A DNA stretch of 14,312 nucleotides, taken from NCBI GenBank assembly GCA_964429575.1, contig CAYSCX010000050.1:1-14312 (forward strand). Reading direction: 5' to 3'. Source of the DNA: CAYSCX01 sp964429575. Lineage in GTDB: Bacteria > Desulfobacterota > Binatia > Binatales > Binataceae. Of this stretch, positions 7,609 to 14,186 are shown one piece after another. The notes beneath the pieces were generated by a model. The model made no database searches. It saw nothing but the letters and a program-made list of their open reading frames with translations, and was not told the DNA's origin. The translations under genes and the position numbers were made by a program. The first letter of the stretch is position 1; each line of letters opens with the position of its first letter.

Positions 7609-8629
7609 CTGCCTCGCGTATGCGGCGCTCGCCTTGTTGACCTGTGCACATTACGCGGGCGCGCAGGCAATGCGCGAGGCGAATCTTAGCTGGCAGCAGC
7701 GCTTCCTGGGTATCCTGCCGCTCGTCAAGCCCGACCCGGCCGATCCGGTGGTGGTGACCGTCGATGGCACGCCGATCACCGCCGCGCAAGCCGACGATTA
7801 CGCGAAAGTTGAATCTCAACTGCTCAACGCCACCACGACCGCCGAGCACAAAGCAGCGTGGCGCGACGCGGTGGACAATCTCATCAACCGCCAGCTTCTA
7901 ATCGACGCGGCGAAGCGCCGGGACATCAACATCCCAGACGTGGCGGTATCGCAACGCGCACGTGAATTTCAGATCACCAGCACCAAGGGCCAGCGCATCA
8001 GCAACCCCGGACCGCCCGATCGGACGCTGCTCGATGCGGTGCGCGGTTCGATGCTGATCGAAAAGATGCTTGACGCTGAATTCAGCAAAAGCAACGTCCG
8101 GCCCACCGATGCGCAGATCAAGCAGTACTACGACGAACACAAAGACCTGTTCGTCAAGGATCCCGGCGAAGTTCAGCTTGCGCACATCGCAGTCCGTCTC
8201 CCGCCGCACGCGACCGACCAGCAAAAGAAAGAAGTGTGGGAAAAGATCATGAAGCTTCGCAAGGAGGCGCAGTCCACGAAGGATTTTGCCGCACTCGCGC
8301 AGAAAACCTCCGAGGATGAAGTCTCCGCGCCGAAGGGAGGCGGCCTGGGCTTCTTCAGGCGCGGTCAGCTGCCGCCGGTGGTCGAGAAGCAGGCGTTCAA
8401 CACGCCGGTCGGAAAGGTCTCCGGCATTATTGAGTCGAATCTCGGCTACAGTTTCATGAAGGTCGTCTCGCGCCGCGGCATCACCTATCAATCGCTCAAG
8501 GAAGTGAAGCCGAAGATCGCGATGGTGCTTCTGGAGTACAACCAGGACTTCGTCGTCAAGTCGCTGCTACGGACGCTCAACAAGAAAGCCAAGATCGATT
8601 TCAAGAAGCCGACCGACCGCACGGCCTAG
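7583..8629 (+). CDS. SurA/PpiC-type periplasmic peptidyl-prolyl isomerase
   Basis: 348 residues from the ATG at 7583. Residues 1-29 are a signal peptide (basic MKRSR, hydrophobic core, cleavage likely after AGAQA). Residues ~55-185 match a SurA-type N-terminal chaperone domain (VVVTVDGTPITAAQ opening, INRQLLIDAAKRRDI). A parvulin domain spans ~193-296: VQLAHIAVRLPP at its start, GGGLGFFRRGQLPPVVEKQAF in the middle, and GYSFMKVVSRR at the end. The first parvulin histidine (H201) is present, but the usual second one (GYHI/GWHI) is Ser290, so isomerase activity may be weak while chaperone activity remains. The probable role is outer-membrane protein folding in the periplasm. The stop codon TAG lies inside a REP-like palindrome shared with the convergent QueC-like gene. 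Confidence 0.88.
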   Translation: MKRSRTIGTCLAYAALALLTCAHYAGAQAMREANLSWQQRFLGILPLVKPDPADPVVVTVDGTPITAAQADDYAKVESQLLNATTTAEHKAAWRDAVDNLINRQLLIDAAKRRDINIPDVAVSQRAREFQITSTKGQRISNPGPPDRTLLDAVRGSMLIEKMLDAEFSKSNVRPTDAQIKQYYDEHKDLFVKDPGEVQLAHIAVRLPPHATDQQKKEVWEKIMKLRKEAQSTKDFAALAQKTSEDEVSAPKGGGLGFFRRGQLPPVVEKQAFNTPVGKVSGIIESNLGYSFMKVVSRRGITYQSLKEVKPKIAMVLLEYNQDFVVKSLLRTLNKKAKIDFKKPTDRTA

Positions 8630-8665
8630 CAGGGCGTTGAAAACGCCTTTTTCAACATCCTGCTA
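8627..8665. terminator. REP-like palindrome carrying both convergent stop codons
   Basis: 39 bp: outer arms TAGCAGG (8627-8633) and CCTGCTA (8659-8665), inner arms GTTGAAAA (8636-8643) and TTTTCAAC (8649-8656), loop CGCCT. The first three bases are the stop of the foldase gene, and the last three, read on minus, are the TAG stop of the QueC-like gene. The A/T-rich inner stem gives a U-rich stretch in either transcript, so a bidirectional terminator is plausible. A related copy lies at 14150-14186, so this is a dispersed repeat rather than a one-off hairpin. Confidence 0.6.
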
Positions 8666-9352
8666 ATGGCCGGGCGAATGCGCATAGCGGGTCGGATCCG
8701 GCGTGCGCGCCGCTCGAAATGCACGCACACGCTCCGCGCACTTGGTGCATCGCCCGCAATGAAGTCCGCGCTCGGGCCGCGCGCATGAAAGCGTCAACTC
8801 GAGCGCCTCTCCCCTGCCCCGCCTTATCGCCTCTGCCTTGCTGAGCCCCGCATACGGCGTCACGACCTTGAGCGCGAGGCCGAGGCCCAGGCGCGCTGTC
8901 CGCTCGAATGACCTGAAGAACTCCGGCGTCGCATCCGGAAACGGATTCTGTGCGAGCGACGCGATCGCCAGCTCGCCTATCCGGTTGCGCGCGCAGAAAA
9001 TGGCCGCCTTCGTCAGCAGACTCAAATTGCGCCCCACGATGTAGTTCGAGGCGAGCCCCGCGCGGTAGCCGGGCACGTTGCGGCCGGTCACACTCCAATG
9101 GCGGCGCACGTCGTCATCCGCGGGAAATTCCACTACCGAGAGCGGCGCTAACTTGGTGCGCCTCAGGGACCGCAGGAACCGTCGCAGCAGCGTGAGTTCC
9201 TGCGCCTCCCACTTAAGCCCCGCGCGAACATATATCGGGAAGACGTGCCGCCCTCGCCGCGCCAGCTCGGCGAGCAGCACTGAACTGTCGAGCCCGCCGC
9301 TCGCGAGCACCGCGACGCGCCCCTTGAGCGGCGAGATGTGGAATCGCTTCAC
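8663..9352 (-). CDS. QueC-like PP-loop ATPase (7-cyano-7-deazaguanine synthase family)
   Basis: 229 residues, GTG start. PP-loop SGGLDSS at 18-24 binds ATP; the C-terminal zinc knuckle has Cys190, Cys199, Cys202 and Cys205 in the QueC arrangement (C-x8-C-x2-C-x2-C, HCGRCTKCAERVRAF). YIVGRNLSLL (about 104-113) corresponds to the VPGRN block of QueC, and PDATPEFFRSF matches the P-D-x-x-PEF block. QueC converts 7-carboxy-7-deazaguanine to preQ0 with ATP and ammonia on the way to queuosine. Departures from canonical QueC: a second GRN triplet at 90-92 and no clear RHxxEL segment after the PP-loop, so a specialised paralog acting on a related substrate is possible. No other queuosine gene is in view. 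It ends the right-hand operon, 33 bp after the SDR gene. Confidence 0.8.
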   Translation of the reverse strand: MKRFHISPLKGRVAVLASGGLDSSVLLAELARRGRHVFPIYVRAGLKWEAQELTLLRRFLRSLRRTKLAPLSVVEFPADDDVRRHWSVTGRNVPGYRAGLASNYIVGRNLSLLTKAAIFCARNRIGELAIASLAQNPFPDATPEFFRSFERTARLGLGLALKVVTPYAGLSKAEAIRRGRGEALELTLSCARPERGLHCGRCTKCAERVRAFRAARTPDPTRYAHSPGH

Positions 9353-9385
9353 GCGGGCGAGAGCTTCAGGTGCGGGCGTGCGGTG

Positions 9386-10120
9386 TTACGCAATCAATCT
9401 GCCGCCGTCGAGCACCAGCGTCGCACCGGTTGCGAAATCGGTGCCCTCGCAAAAGAACAGCACCGCGCGCGCGGCGTCTTCGGGCGTGCCGATGCGCTTG
9501 GTGAGCGTACCCTCGCGCAGGCGTTCGACCTCGGCCGCGTCGTACTCATCGGGCGGCAGTACCGGCCCGAGCGCGACGCAGTTCACCTGCACTTCGGGCG
9601 CGAGCGCTTTCGCGAGCGCGCGCGTCAGCCCGATAATTCCGGCCTTCGAAACCGTGTACGGCAGGTAATTCTTGTAAGGCCGAATGCCAGCCCAGTCCCC
9701 GAGGTTGACGATCTTGCCCGCGCCCTGGCGGCGCATCGCCGCGCCGGCGAACTTGGAAAGAAAGAACGGTGCCTTGAGGTTGGTGTTCAAATGCACGTCC
9801 CAGTCGCGCTCGGTGACCTCATCGAGCGATTTCTTTTCGAACACCGATGCGGAATTTATTAGAACGTCGATGCGTCCGAACGCCGCGAGCACCGCAGCGA
9901 CCATCTTTTCGATATCTGCGACCTTCTCGAGGTCCGCGCGAAACGTGCCGGCCTTGCCGCCCAGCTTCGTCACGGCGCCGGCTAGTTCGTCAGCCTCGCG
10001 TTTCGAGTTGCGGTAGTGCACGGCGATCGACGCGCCGCGCTGCGCAAACGCGAGCGCGATCGTGCGGCCGACCCGGCGGCCTGCGCCCGTTACGAGCGCG
10101 ACTTTACCCTTGAGTTCCAT
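9386..10120 (-). CDS. Pteridine-reductase-like short-chain dehydrogenase
   Basis: 244 residues. The cofactor loop is TGAGRRVGR (11-19), the TGxxxRxG form of pteridine reductases, with HYRNSK after strand 2 favouring NADPH. Where a classical SDR has a catalytic Ser, this protein has Asp142, with Tyr155 and Lys159 at exactly the spacing of the D-Y-K triad of Leishmania PTR1 (D181, Y194, K198). LINSAS replaces the common NNAG, as in PTR1/FolM relatives. The end (DFATGATLVLDGG) is standard SDR. Predicted reaction: NADPH reduction of a dihydropterin or dihydrofolate-like substrate, as in FolM; exact substrate is inferred. It starts 24 bp after the lpxC fusion, with no visible Shine-Dalgarno, so it is probably translationally coupled in the operon. 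Confidence 0.83.
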   Translation of the reverse strand: MELKGKVALVTGAGRRVGRTIALAFAQRGASIAVHYRNSKREADELAGAVTKLGGKAGTFRADLEKVADIEKMVAAVLAAFGRIDVLINSASVFEKKSLDEVTERDWDVHLNTNLKAPFFLSKFAGAAMRRQGAGKIVNLGDWAGIRPYKNYLPYTVSKAGIIGLTRALAKALAPEVQVNCVALGPVLPPDEYDAAEVERLREGTLTKRIGTPEDAARAVLFFCEGTDFATGATLVLDGGRLIA

Positions 10121-10144
10121 CGCGCGGTCGCAAGCGCGCCGCTG

Positions 10145-11452
10145 CTACGCTTCAAGCGAGCGCAGAATCGCCTTCACCAGCTGAAGATTGTCTGAATGGC
10201 CTGTCTTCGACGCGGTCACGTGGCCGTGAATCGGGCGCCCAAGCAGGTAGAGGTCGCCCATCAGGTCGAGCACCTTGTGGCGCGCGTATTCATTGGGGAA
10301 TCTGAGCGTCGTGTTAATGACGCGTTCGTCGTCGACCAGGATTAGGTTGTCGAGGCGGCCTCCGCTCCCAAGTCCCATCTTCGCGAGCTTCGTAAACTCG
10401 CTGACGAATGCAAACGTGCGCGCCGGAGCAATCTCTCGCACGTACGCATCGGGCGAGGTCAATTCAAAATGCATGCGCTGCCGCCCGATCGGCTCCGGGT
10501 ACTCCAGTGTGTAATCGATTATCAGGCGTTGCGCAGGCTCTATCTTGATGTACTCGTTGCCTTCGCCGGGCTCGCCAATCACGATCGGCGCCTTGATATC
10601 GACCGGCTCGACCCACGCCTGCTGCTCTGTGACGCCCACCTCGCGCAGTTGGCGGCAGAATTCGAGCGCCGATCCGTCGAGCGCCGGAACCTCTTCGTCA
10701 GTTTTCACCACCAGGTTGGTAATTCCGAGGCCGTGCAACGCAGACATCAGATGCTCGACCGTGCGCACCGAACGGCCGCTCGCCGCGAGCGTCGTGTTGT
10801 AGCCGGTGTCCGCGACGTTCTCGACCTTCACCGCAATTGCCGACTCGTCCGATAGCGACGCGAACACGATCCCGAACCCGGTTGGCGCGGGATGCAGAAT
10901 CACCCCGGTTTTGAGCCCGGTATGAAGCCCCTGCCCGCCCAGCACAATCGACCGCGCGATCGTCCGCTGGCGCTGCGCGCGCTCGACGCCCGGGTGCGCG
11001 TCGGTGCAACCCGCCGCAGCTTCCGCCGCCATCGGCTGCGCCGTGCGCCCGGCCTTTGAGCCATCATGTTCGAGCACGCGTGAAATCGACGCGAGCAGCC
11101 CGCTCACCGAAAATGGCTTCTGCAGGAAATCCGCGGCGCCCAGCTTCGTCGCCGCGACCGCGCTCTGAATGTTCGCGTGGCCCGAGATCATTATCACCGG
11201 CACCTGCGGCTGCTCGCTCTTGATGCGCCGCAACAGCTCGATGCCGTCGATGTCGGGCATCCACACGTCAAGCAAAACAAGCGAAGGCTGATTGCGCTCG
11301 ATGATGTCCAGGACTTGCGGCGCGTGTCCCGTGTCCAGCACGCGAAAGCCTTCGTCGGTCAGAATCCCACGCAACGAGGAACGTATGCGCTCCTCGTCAT
11401 CCACCACCAACACCGTCTCATTCAATGCGTCGATTCTCCGCGAATGCGCCAC
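10145..11452 (-). CDS. lpxC: NtrX-like receiver domain fused to LpxC deacetylase
   Basis: 435 residues in one uninterrupted frame. Residues ~11-128 are a receiver: acidic pair D18/D19, phospho-acceptor D62 (LVLLDVWMPDIDG), S90 (MISGHA) and K112 (FLQKPFS); the wording is that of NtrX receivers. Residues ~131-160 are an Ala/Gly linker. From ~161 to the end is a complete LpxC (UDP-3-O-acyl-GlcNAc deacetylase, committed step of lipid A synthesis): QRTIARSIVLGGQGLHTG at the start, E233/H234 in TVEHLMSAL, zinc ligands H392 and D396 in HKVLDLMGD, K393, D400, and H419 in KTGHSDN. All catalytic positions are kept. No AAA+ or DNA-binding domain. The protein stops 16 residues after H419, lacking an E. 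coli-like tail. The kinase gene lies 22 bp upstream. A GTG start at 11452 is used here; a TTG at 11425 (residue 10) with a better ribosome site is an alternative. An internal ATG at 11032 (residue 141) could give LpxC alone but has no Shine-Dalgarno. Confidence 0.92.
   Translation of the reverse strand: MAHSRRIDALNETVLVVDDEERIRSSLRGILTDEGFRVLDTGHAPQVLDIIERNQPSLVLLDVWMPDIDGIELLRRIKSEQPQVPVIMISGHANIQSAVAATKLGAADFLQKPFSVSGLLASISRVLEHDGSKAGRTAQPMAAEAAAGCTDAHPGVERAQRQRTIARSIVLGGQGLHTGLKTGVILHPAPTGFGIVFASLSDESAIAVKVENVADTGYNTTLAASGRSVRTVEHLMSALHGLGITNLVVKTDEEVPALDGSALEFCRQLREVGVTEQQAWVEPVDIKAPIVIGEPGEGNEYIKIEPAQRLIIDYTLEYPEPIGRQRMHFELTSPDAYVREIAPARTFAFVSEFTKLAKMGLGSGGRLDNLILVDDERVINTTLRFPNEYARHKVLDLMGDLYLLGRPIHGHVTASKTGHSDNLQLVKAILRSLEA
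11435..11439 (-). promoter_or_regulatory. Candidate ribosome binding site for a TTG start at 11425
   Basis: GGAGA on the minus strand, nine bases from an in-frame TTG (11423-11425) that would start the fusion as LNETVLVVDDE, where receiver proteins usually begin. The GTG at 11452 has only a distant GAGG. Confidence 0.35.
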
Positions 11453-11474
11453 TGGCGCAGGGGTAGGCCTCGCC

Positions 11475-13694
11475 TCAAATTTTGGCGAGTTGCCGGTCTT
11501 TTACAGGAAATTCGAGGATAAATCTACTTCCCCTCGGTTTGTTGTCGGTCACGCGGACAAATCCGTGATGGTCCGTCACAATCGCCGATACGATCGCAAG
11601 CCCCAGTCCGGTGCCGCCTTTCCTGCTCGAAAAGTACGGCTCGAAAATGCGCGTGCGCAGCCGCGGATCGATTCCCGGACCATTGTCCGCAATCTCCAGC
11701 GTCACGATTCCAGTATCGCGCCTGAGCCCGCTCTTGACTTCGATTCGGGGCCGCGCGCCGTTGTGATCGACCTGGTTCACCGCCGTCACCGCATTGTCGA
11801 GCAGATTCACCAATGCCCGCTTCATCGCCTCGCGATCGATCGAAATCTGCGGCAGCTCCGCCGCCAGTGACATCGCAAACTCGACGTTGGGATGCGACGG
11901 ACTGAAGCTCGCGAGCGTTTCCTGCGCAAGCGCGTTGATGTCGCCCGCAATCGGATTGAGGTGCGGCATCCGGGCAAACGCCGAGAACTCGTTCACCAGC
12001 CGCTTTAAGTCGCTCACTTCGCTGACGATGGTCCGGGTGCATTCCTCCAGCAGCTCGGCGTCCGCTCCCACCCTTCCTCCCAGCTGACGCCGCAACCGCT
12101 CCGCGGAAAGTTGAATCGGCGTAAGCGGATTCTTGATTTCGTGCGCGATGCGGCGCGCGACCTCGCGCCACGCCTCCATGCGTTCCATCTTCGCGAGCTG
12201 CGTGACGTCCTCGAAAAACAGCACCGTGCCGAGCGGCGCATCCCCGTCGTGCCCGAGCGGGCTGGCAGTGACCATCAGCTCGGTCTCCACCGCCTGCGTC
12301 TCGATCTTCAGCGATGTGCGCGCCTCGTTCGACGACGGCGCCGCGGCCAGAATTTCGTCGAGTGCGCGCGAGACCTCACCCCTGAACCCGTCGCGATACG
12401 GATGTCCGACTACCGCCGCAGCCTCCACGCTCAAGAGCCGCTCCGCGCACGGATTTATCGTCGTCACCTTGCCATCGGGGTCCAGCGCCACCACGCCGGC
12501 CGACACGTTGCGCAACAATGTCTCCGTGTAGCGCCGCCGCTGTTCCAATTCCGCCGTGGATGCCTGCAAATCGGCCGTCATCTGATTGAATGAGTTGACC
12601 AAGTGGCCGATTTCGCTGTCGCCGACCTGCGGGATGCGGTAGTTCAGGTTGCCGCGCGCAATCGCCTGGGTACCCTGCGCAAGCAGTTGAATCGGTCCCG
12701 TGATGCCGCGCGCGAGATACATGCCGAACCAGCTTGCCAGCGTCACCACCACCAGCCCGATAAGCACCAGCGCGATGATGTAGCTGTTGAGAATCGGCTG
12801 GCGCAGAATGCGCAACTGAAAGTAATCCTCGGATGTGCGTGAAATCGCCGCCGCCCGGGTCGCCAGGCTCTTCGGCAGGTAGTAGTCCACCACCACCACG
12901 CCATTGACGTGATCCGAGTCCCGCGAACTGAATATCGGCGCCGCGCCGCGAATCACATCGCTGCCACCGACCGTGTCGGTGCGTGTCAGTGCCCGCCCGC
13001 CGAGCGCATTGGCCAGCAGCGGAGAATCGGGCGACACGCCGATGCCGGTCGGAGTGCGCGGAGTAAGCGCAAGCAACAGGAGCTTCCGATCCGCGCCGAA
13101 CACCTCGACGGTTCCGAGGTTGTACTCGTGCTGGCGCCGTTCAACGAAATGCTTCAAATCCGCGCGCTTGTCTTCACCGAGCAGCTTCTGCGCCGCGATC
13201 TCCTCCGCCAGCACGCGGGCGAAATGCGACGCGTTGTTGGCCGAGTTCAAGTAATAGGTGCGCGCGATCTCCAGCGAGTCATCGAGCACCCGCGCATACT
13301 CGGGGTTGAACCAGCTCTCGACGTGCGCGCGCAGAAACACTCCCGACGCGTAGAGCAGGAACACGCTCGGAACCAGTGCGACTCCGATGAATCCCGCAAC
13401 TAGCCGCGCCTGAAACCGCGAGCCGATGCGCCCGCGGCGGCGCTCGAAGATCACCTTAGCGAGATTGCGGCCGACCAGGAACAACATCAACCCGAGCAGC
13501 AGGAAGCTCAAGTTGAACAGCGAAATGACCGCGAGATTCGAGCCGAGTGACGTGTGGCGCGAGAGCGGCGGCAGCTCGGTCTGCGCGACGACGAATACCA
13601 CGAAGAACGCCCCCGCGATTGCGACGGCTATCAGCTCGCGACGTCGCCGCTTCGCCTCGGCTCGCCGACGAATCCTGGCTCGATCACCGGCCAT
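11475..13694 (-). CDS. NtrY-like membrane sensor histidine kinase
   Basis: 739 residues. Helices at about 21-38, 54-76 and 98-119; an extracytoplasmic sensor region ~120-300; a fourth helix at 303-326; HAMP (~326-380, with GDSEIGHLVNSFNQM); PAS (~390-500, NVSAGVVALDPDGKVTTIN); HisKA with His518 in ARRIAHEIKNPLTPIQ; HATPase with N634, DNGPGI (670-675), FEPYFSS and GGTGLGLA (693-700). The order and the A-H-E-I-K-N-P-L-T-P-I-Q wording are those of NtrY kinases, which normally partner NtrX regulators. The only receiver nearby is the NtrX-like one fused to LpxC, 22 bp downstream, so that is the presumed phosphorylation target. It starts 6 bp after the DUF2905 stop, consistent with coupling. All kinase boxes are intact. 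The stimulus is unknown. Confidence 0.95.
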   Translation of the reverse strand: MAGDRARIRRRAEAKRRRRELIAVAIAGAFFVVFVVAQTELPPLSRHTSLGSNLAVISLFNLSFLLLGLMLFLVGRNLAKVIFERRRGRIGSRFQARLVAGFIGVALVPSVFLLYASGVFLRAHVESWFNPEYARVLDDSLEIARTYYLNSANNASHFARVLAEEIAAQKLLGEDKRADLKHFVERRQHEYNLGTVEVFGADRKLLLLALTPRTPTGIGVSPDSPLLANALGGRALTRTDTVGGSDVIRGAAPIFSSRDSDHVNGVVVVDYYLPKSLATRAAAISRTSEDYFQLRILRQPILNSYIIALVLIGLVVVTLASWFGMYLARGITGPIQLLAQGTQAIARGNLNYRIPQVGDSEIGHLVNSFNQMTADLQASTAELEQRRRYTETLLRNVSAGVVALDPDGKVTTINPCAERLLSVEAAAVVGHPYRDGFRGEVSRALDEILAAAPSSNEARTSLKIETQAVETELMVTASPLGHDGDAPLGTVLFFEDVTQLAKMERMEAWREVARRIAHEIKNPLTPIQLSAERLRRQLGGRVGADAELLEECTRTIVSEVSDLKRLVNEFSAFARMPHLNPIAGDINALAQETLASFSPSHPNVEFAMSLAAELPQISIDREAMKRALVNLLDNAVTAVNQVDHNGARPRIEVKSGLRRDTGIVTLEIADNGPGIDPRLRTRIFEPYFSSRKGGTGLGLAIVSAIVTDHHGFVRVTDNKPRGSRFILEFPVKDRQLAKI

Positions 13695-13700
13695 CGCCGC

Positions 13701-13913
13701 TCACCGCCTCAATAGCGCGAACACTGCGCTGATGATCAAGCTGAGCAAAATACCGGTGGCAAGCGGAAAGTAGAACGTGAAGTTGCCTCGTCGTATGTAG
13801 AAGTCGCCAGGCAGTCTGCCCAACCACGGCAGGCTCGCGGACGCCCACACCAATGCTCCGAGCGTCGCAACAAAGAGCCCGACAATGACCAGTGCTTTGC
13901 CCAGCGGCCCCAC
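13701..13913 (-). CDS. DUF2905 small membrane protein
   Basis: 70 residues, GTG start. First helix about 5-28 (KALVIVGLFVATLGALVW), then the DUF2905 signature LPWLGRLPGDFYIRRGNFTFYFPLATGILLS spread over 28-58, the second helix ending near residue 68. Family members are 65-75 residues with two membrane helices; their function is not established. It heads the operon with the NtrY-like kinase, 6 bp upstream of the kinase start, so a role near the sensor is possible but only by position. The GTG has no clear Shine-Dalgarno, and an inverted repeat lies just ahead of it. Confidence 0.85.
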   Translation of the reverse strand: MGPLGKALVIVGLFVATLGALVWASASLPWLGRLPGDFYIRRGNFTFYFPLATGILLSLIISAVFALLRR

Positions 13914-13921
13914 CGTACGCC

Positions 13922-13942
13922 CGTCGGAAATTCTATCCGACG
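13922..13942. promoter_or_regulatory. Inverted repeat upstream of the DUF2905-kinase-lpxC operon
   Basis: CGTCGGA (13922-13928), a 7-base A/T-rich spacer, then TCCGACG (13936-13942), a perfect 7+7 dyad. It lies 8 bases from the GTG start and covers the ribosome-binding area, so it could be an operator for a dimeric regulator or a leader hairpin limiting translation. The element is seen; the role is inference. Confidence 0.35.
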
Positions 13943-14060
13943 CCGCCCCGAAGCCATATCACCCCGCCACAGACGTCGCAGCGCCGGCGCGAGCCTCCAC
14001 CCTTGGCAGGGTGCAGTAATCTTCCCCTCTCCCTCCTTCGCCGCTCCCCGCCTTACATAG

Positions 14061-14080
14061 GGGCGCATCGCGATGCGCCC
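14061..14080. repeat. Perfect 20-bp palindrome
   Basis: GGGCGCATCG followed directly by its reverse complement CGATGCGCCC, no loop. It may be part of a dispersed repeat, or a binding site for a dimeric protein. Nothing in the window repeats it. Confidence 0.6.
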
Positions 14081-14093
14081 TCTTTGTCCTGCG

Positions 14094-14115
14094 CCTCTCC
14101 CTGACTTGGGAGAGG
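14094..14115. repeat. 8-bp stem hairpin
   Basis: CCTCTCCC (14094-14101) and GGGAGAGG (14108-14115) around the loop TGACTT. Together with the GCTCGC/GCGAGC dyad that begins three bases later (14118-14141), it resembles a REP-type pair. No T-run follows it, so it is not a typical terminator. Confidence 0.5.
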
Positions 14116-14149
14116 CCGCTCGCTGGCGAAGCCGTGCGAGCCAGAGAGG

Positions 14150-14186
14150 GCGCGGGCTGTTGAAATCGCTTTTCAACAGCCTGCTA
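14150..14186. repeat. Second copy of the REP-like palindrome
   Basis: Perfect 11-bp arms GGCTGTTGAAA (14155-14165) and TTTCAACAGCC (14171-14181) around the loop TCGCT, extended on the right to CCTGCTA. It shares the GTTGAAA/TTTCAAC core and the CCTGCTA end with the element at 8627-8665; its left outer arm is degenerate (GCGCGGG instead of TAGCAGG). Confidence 0.65.
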
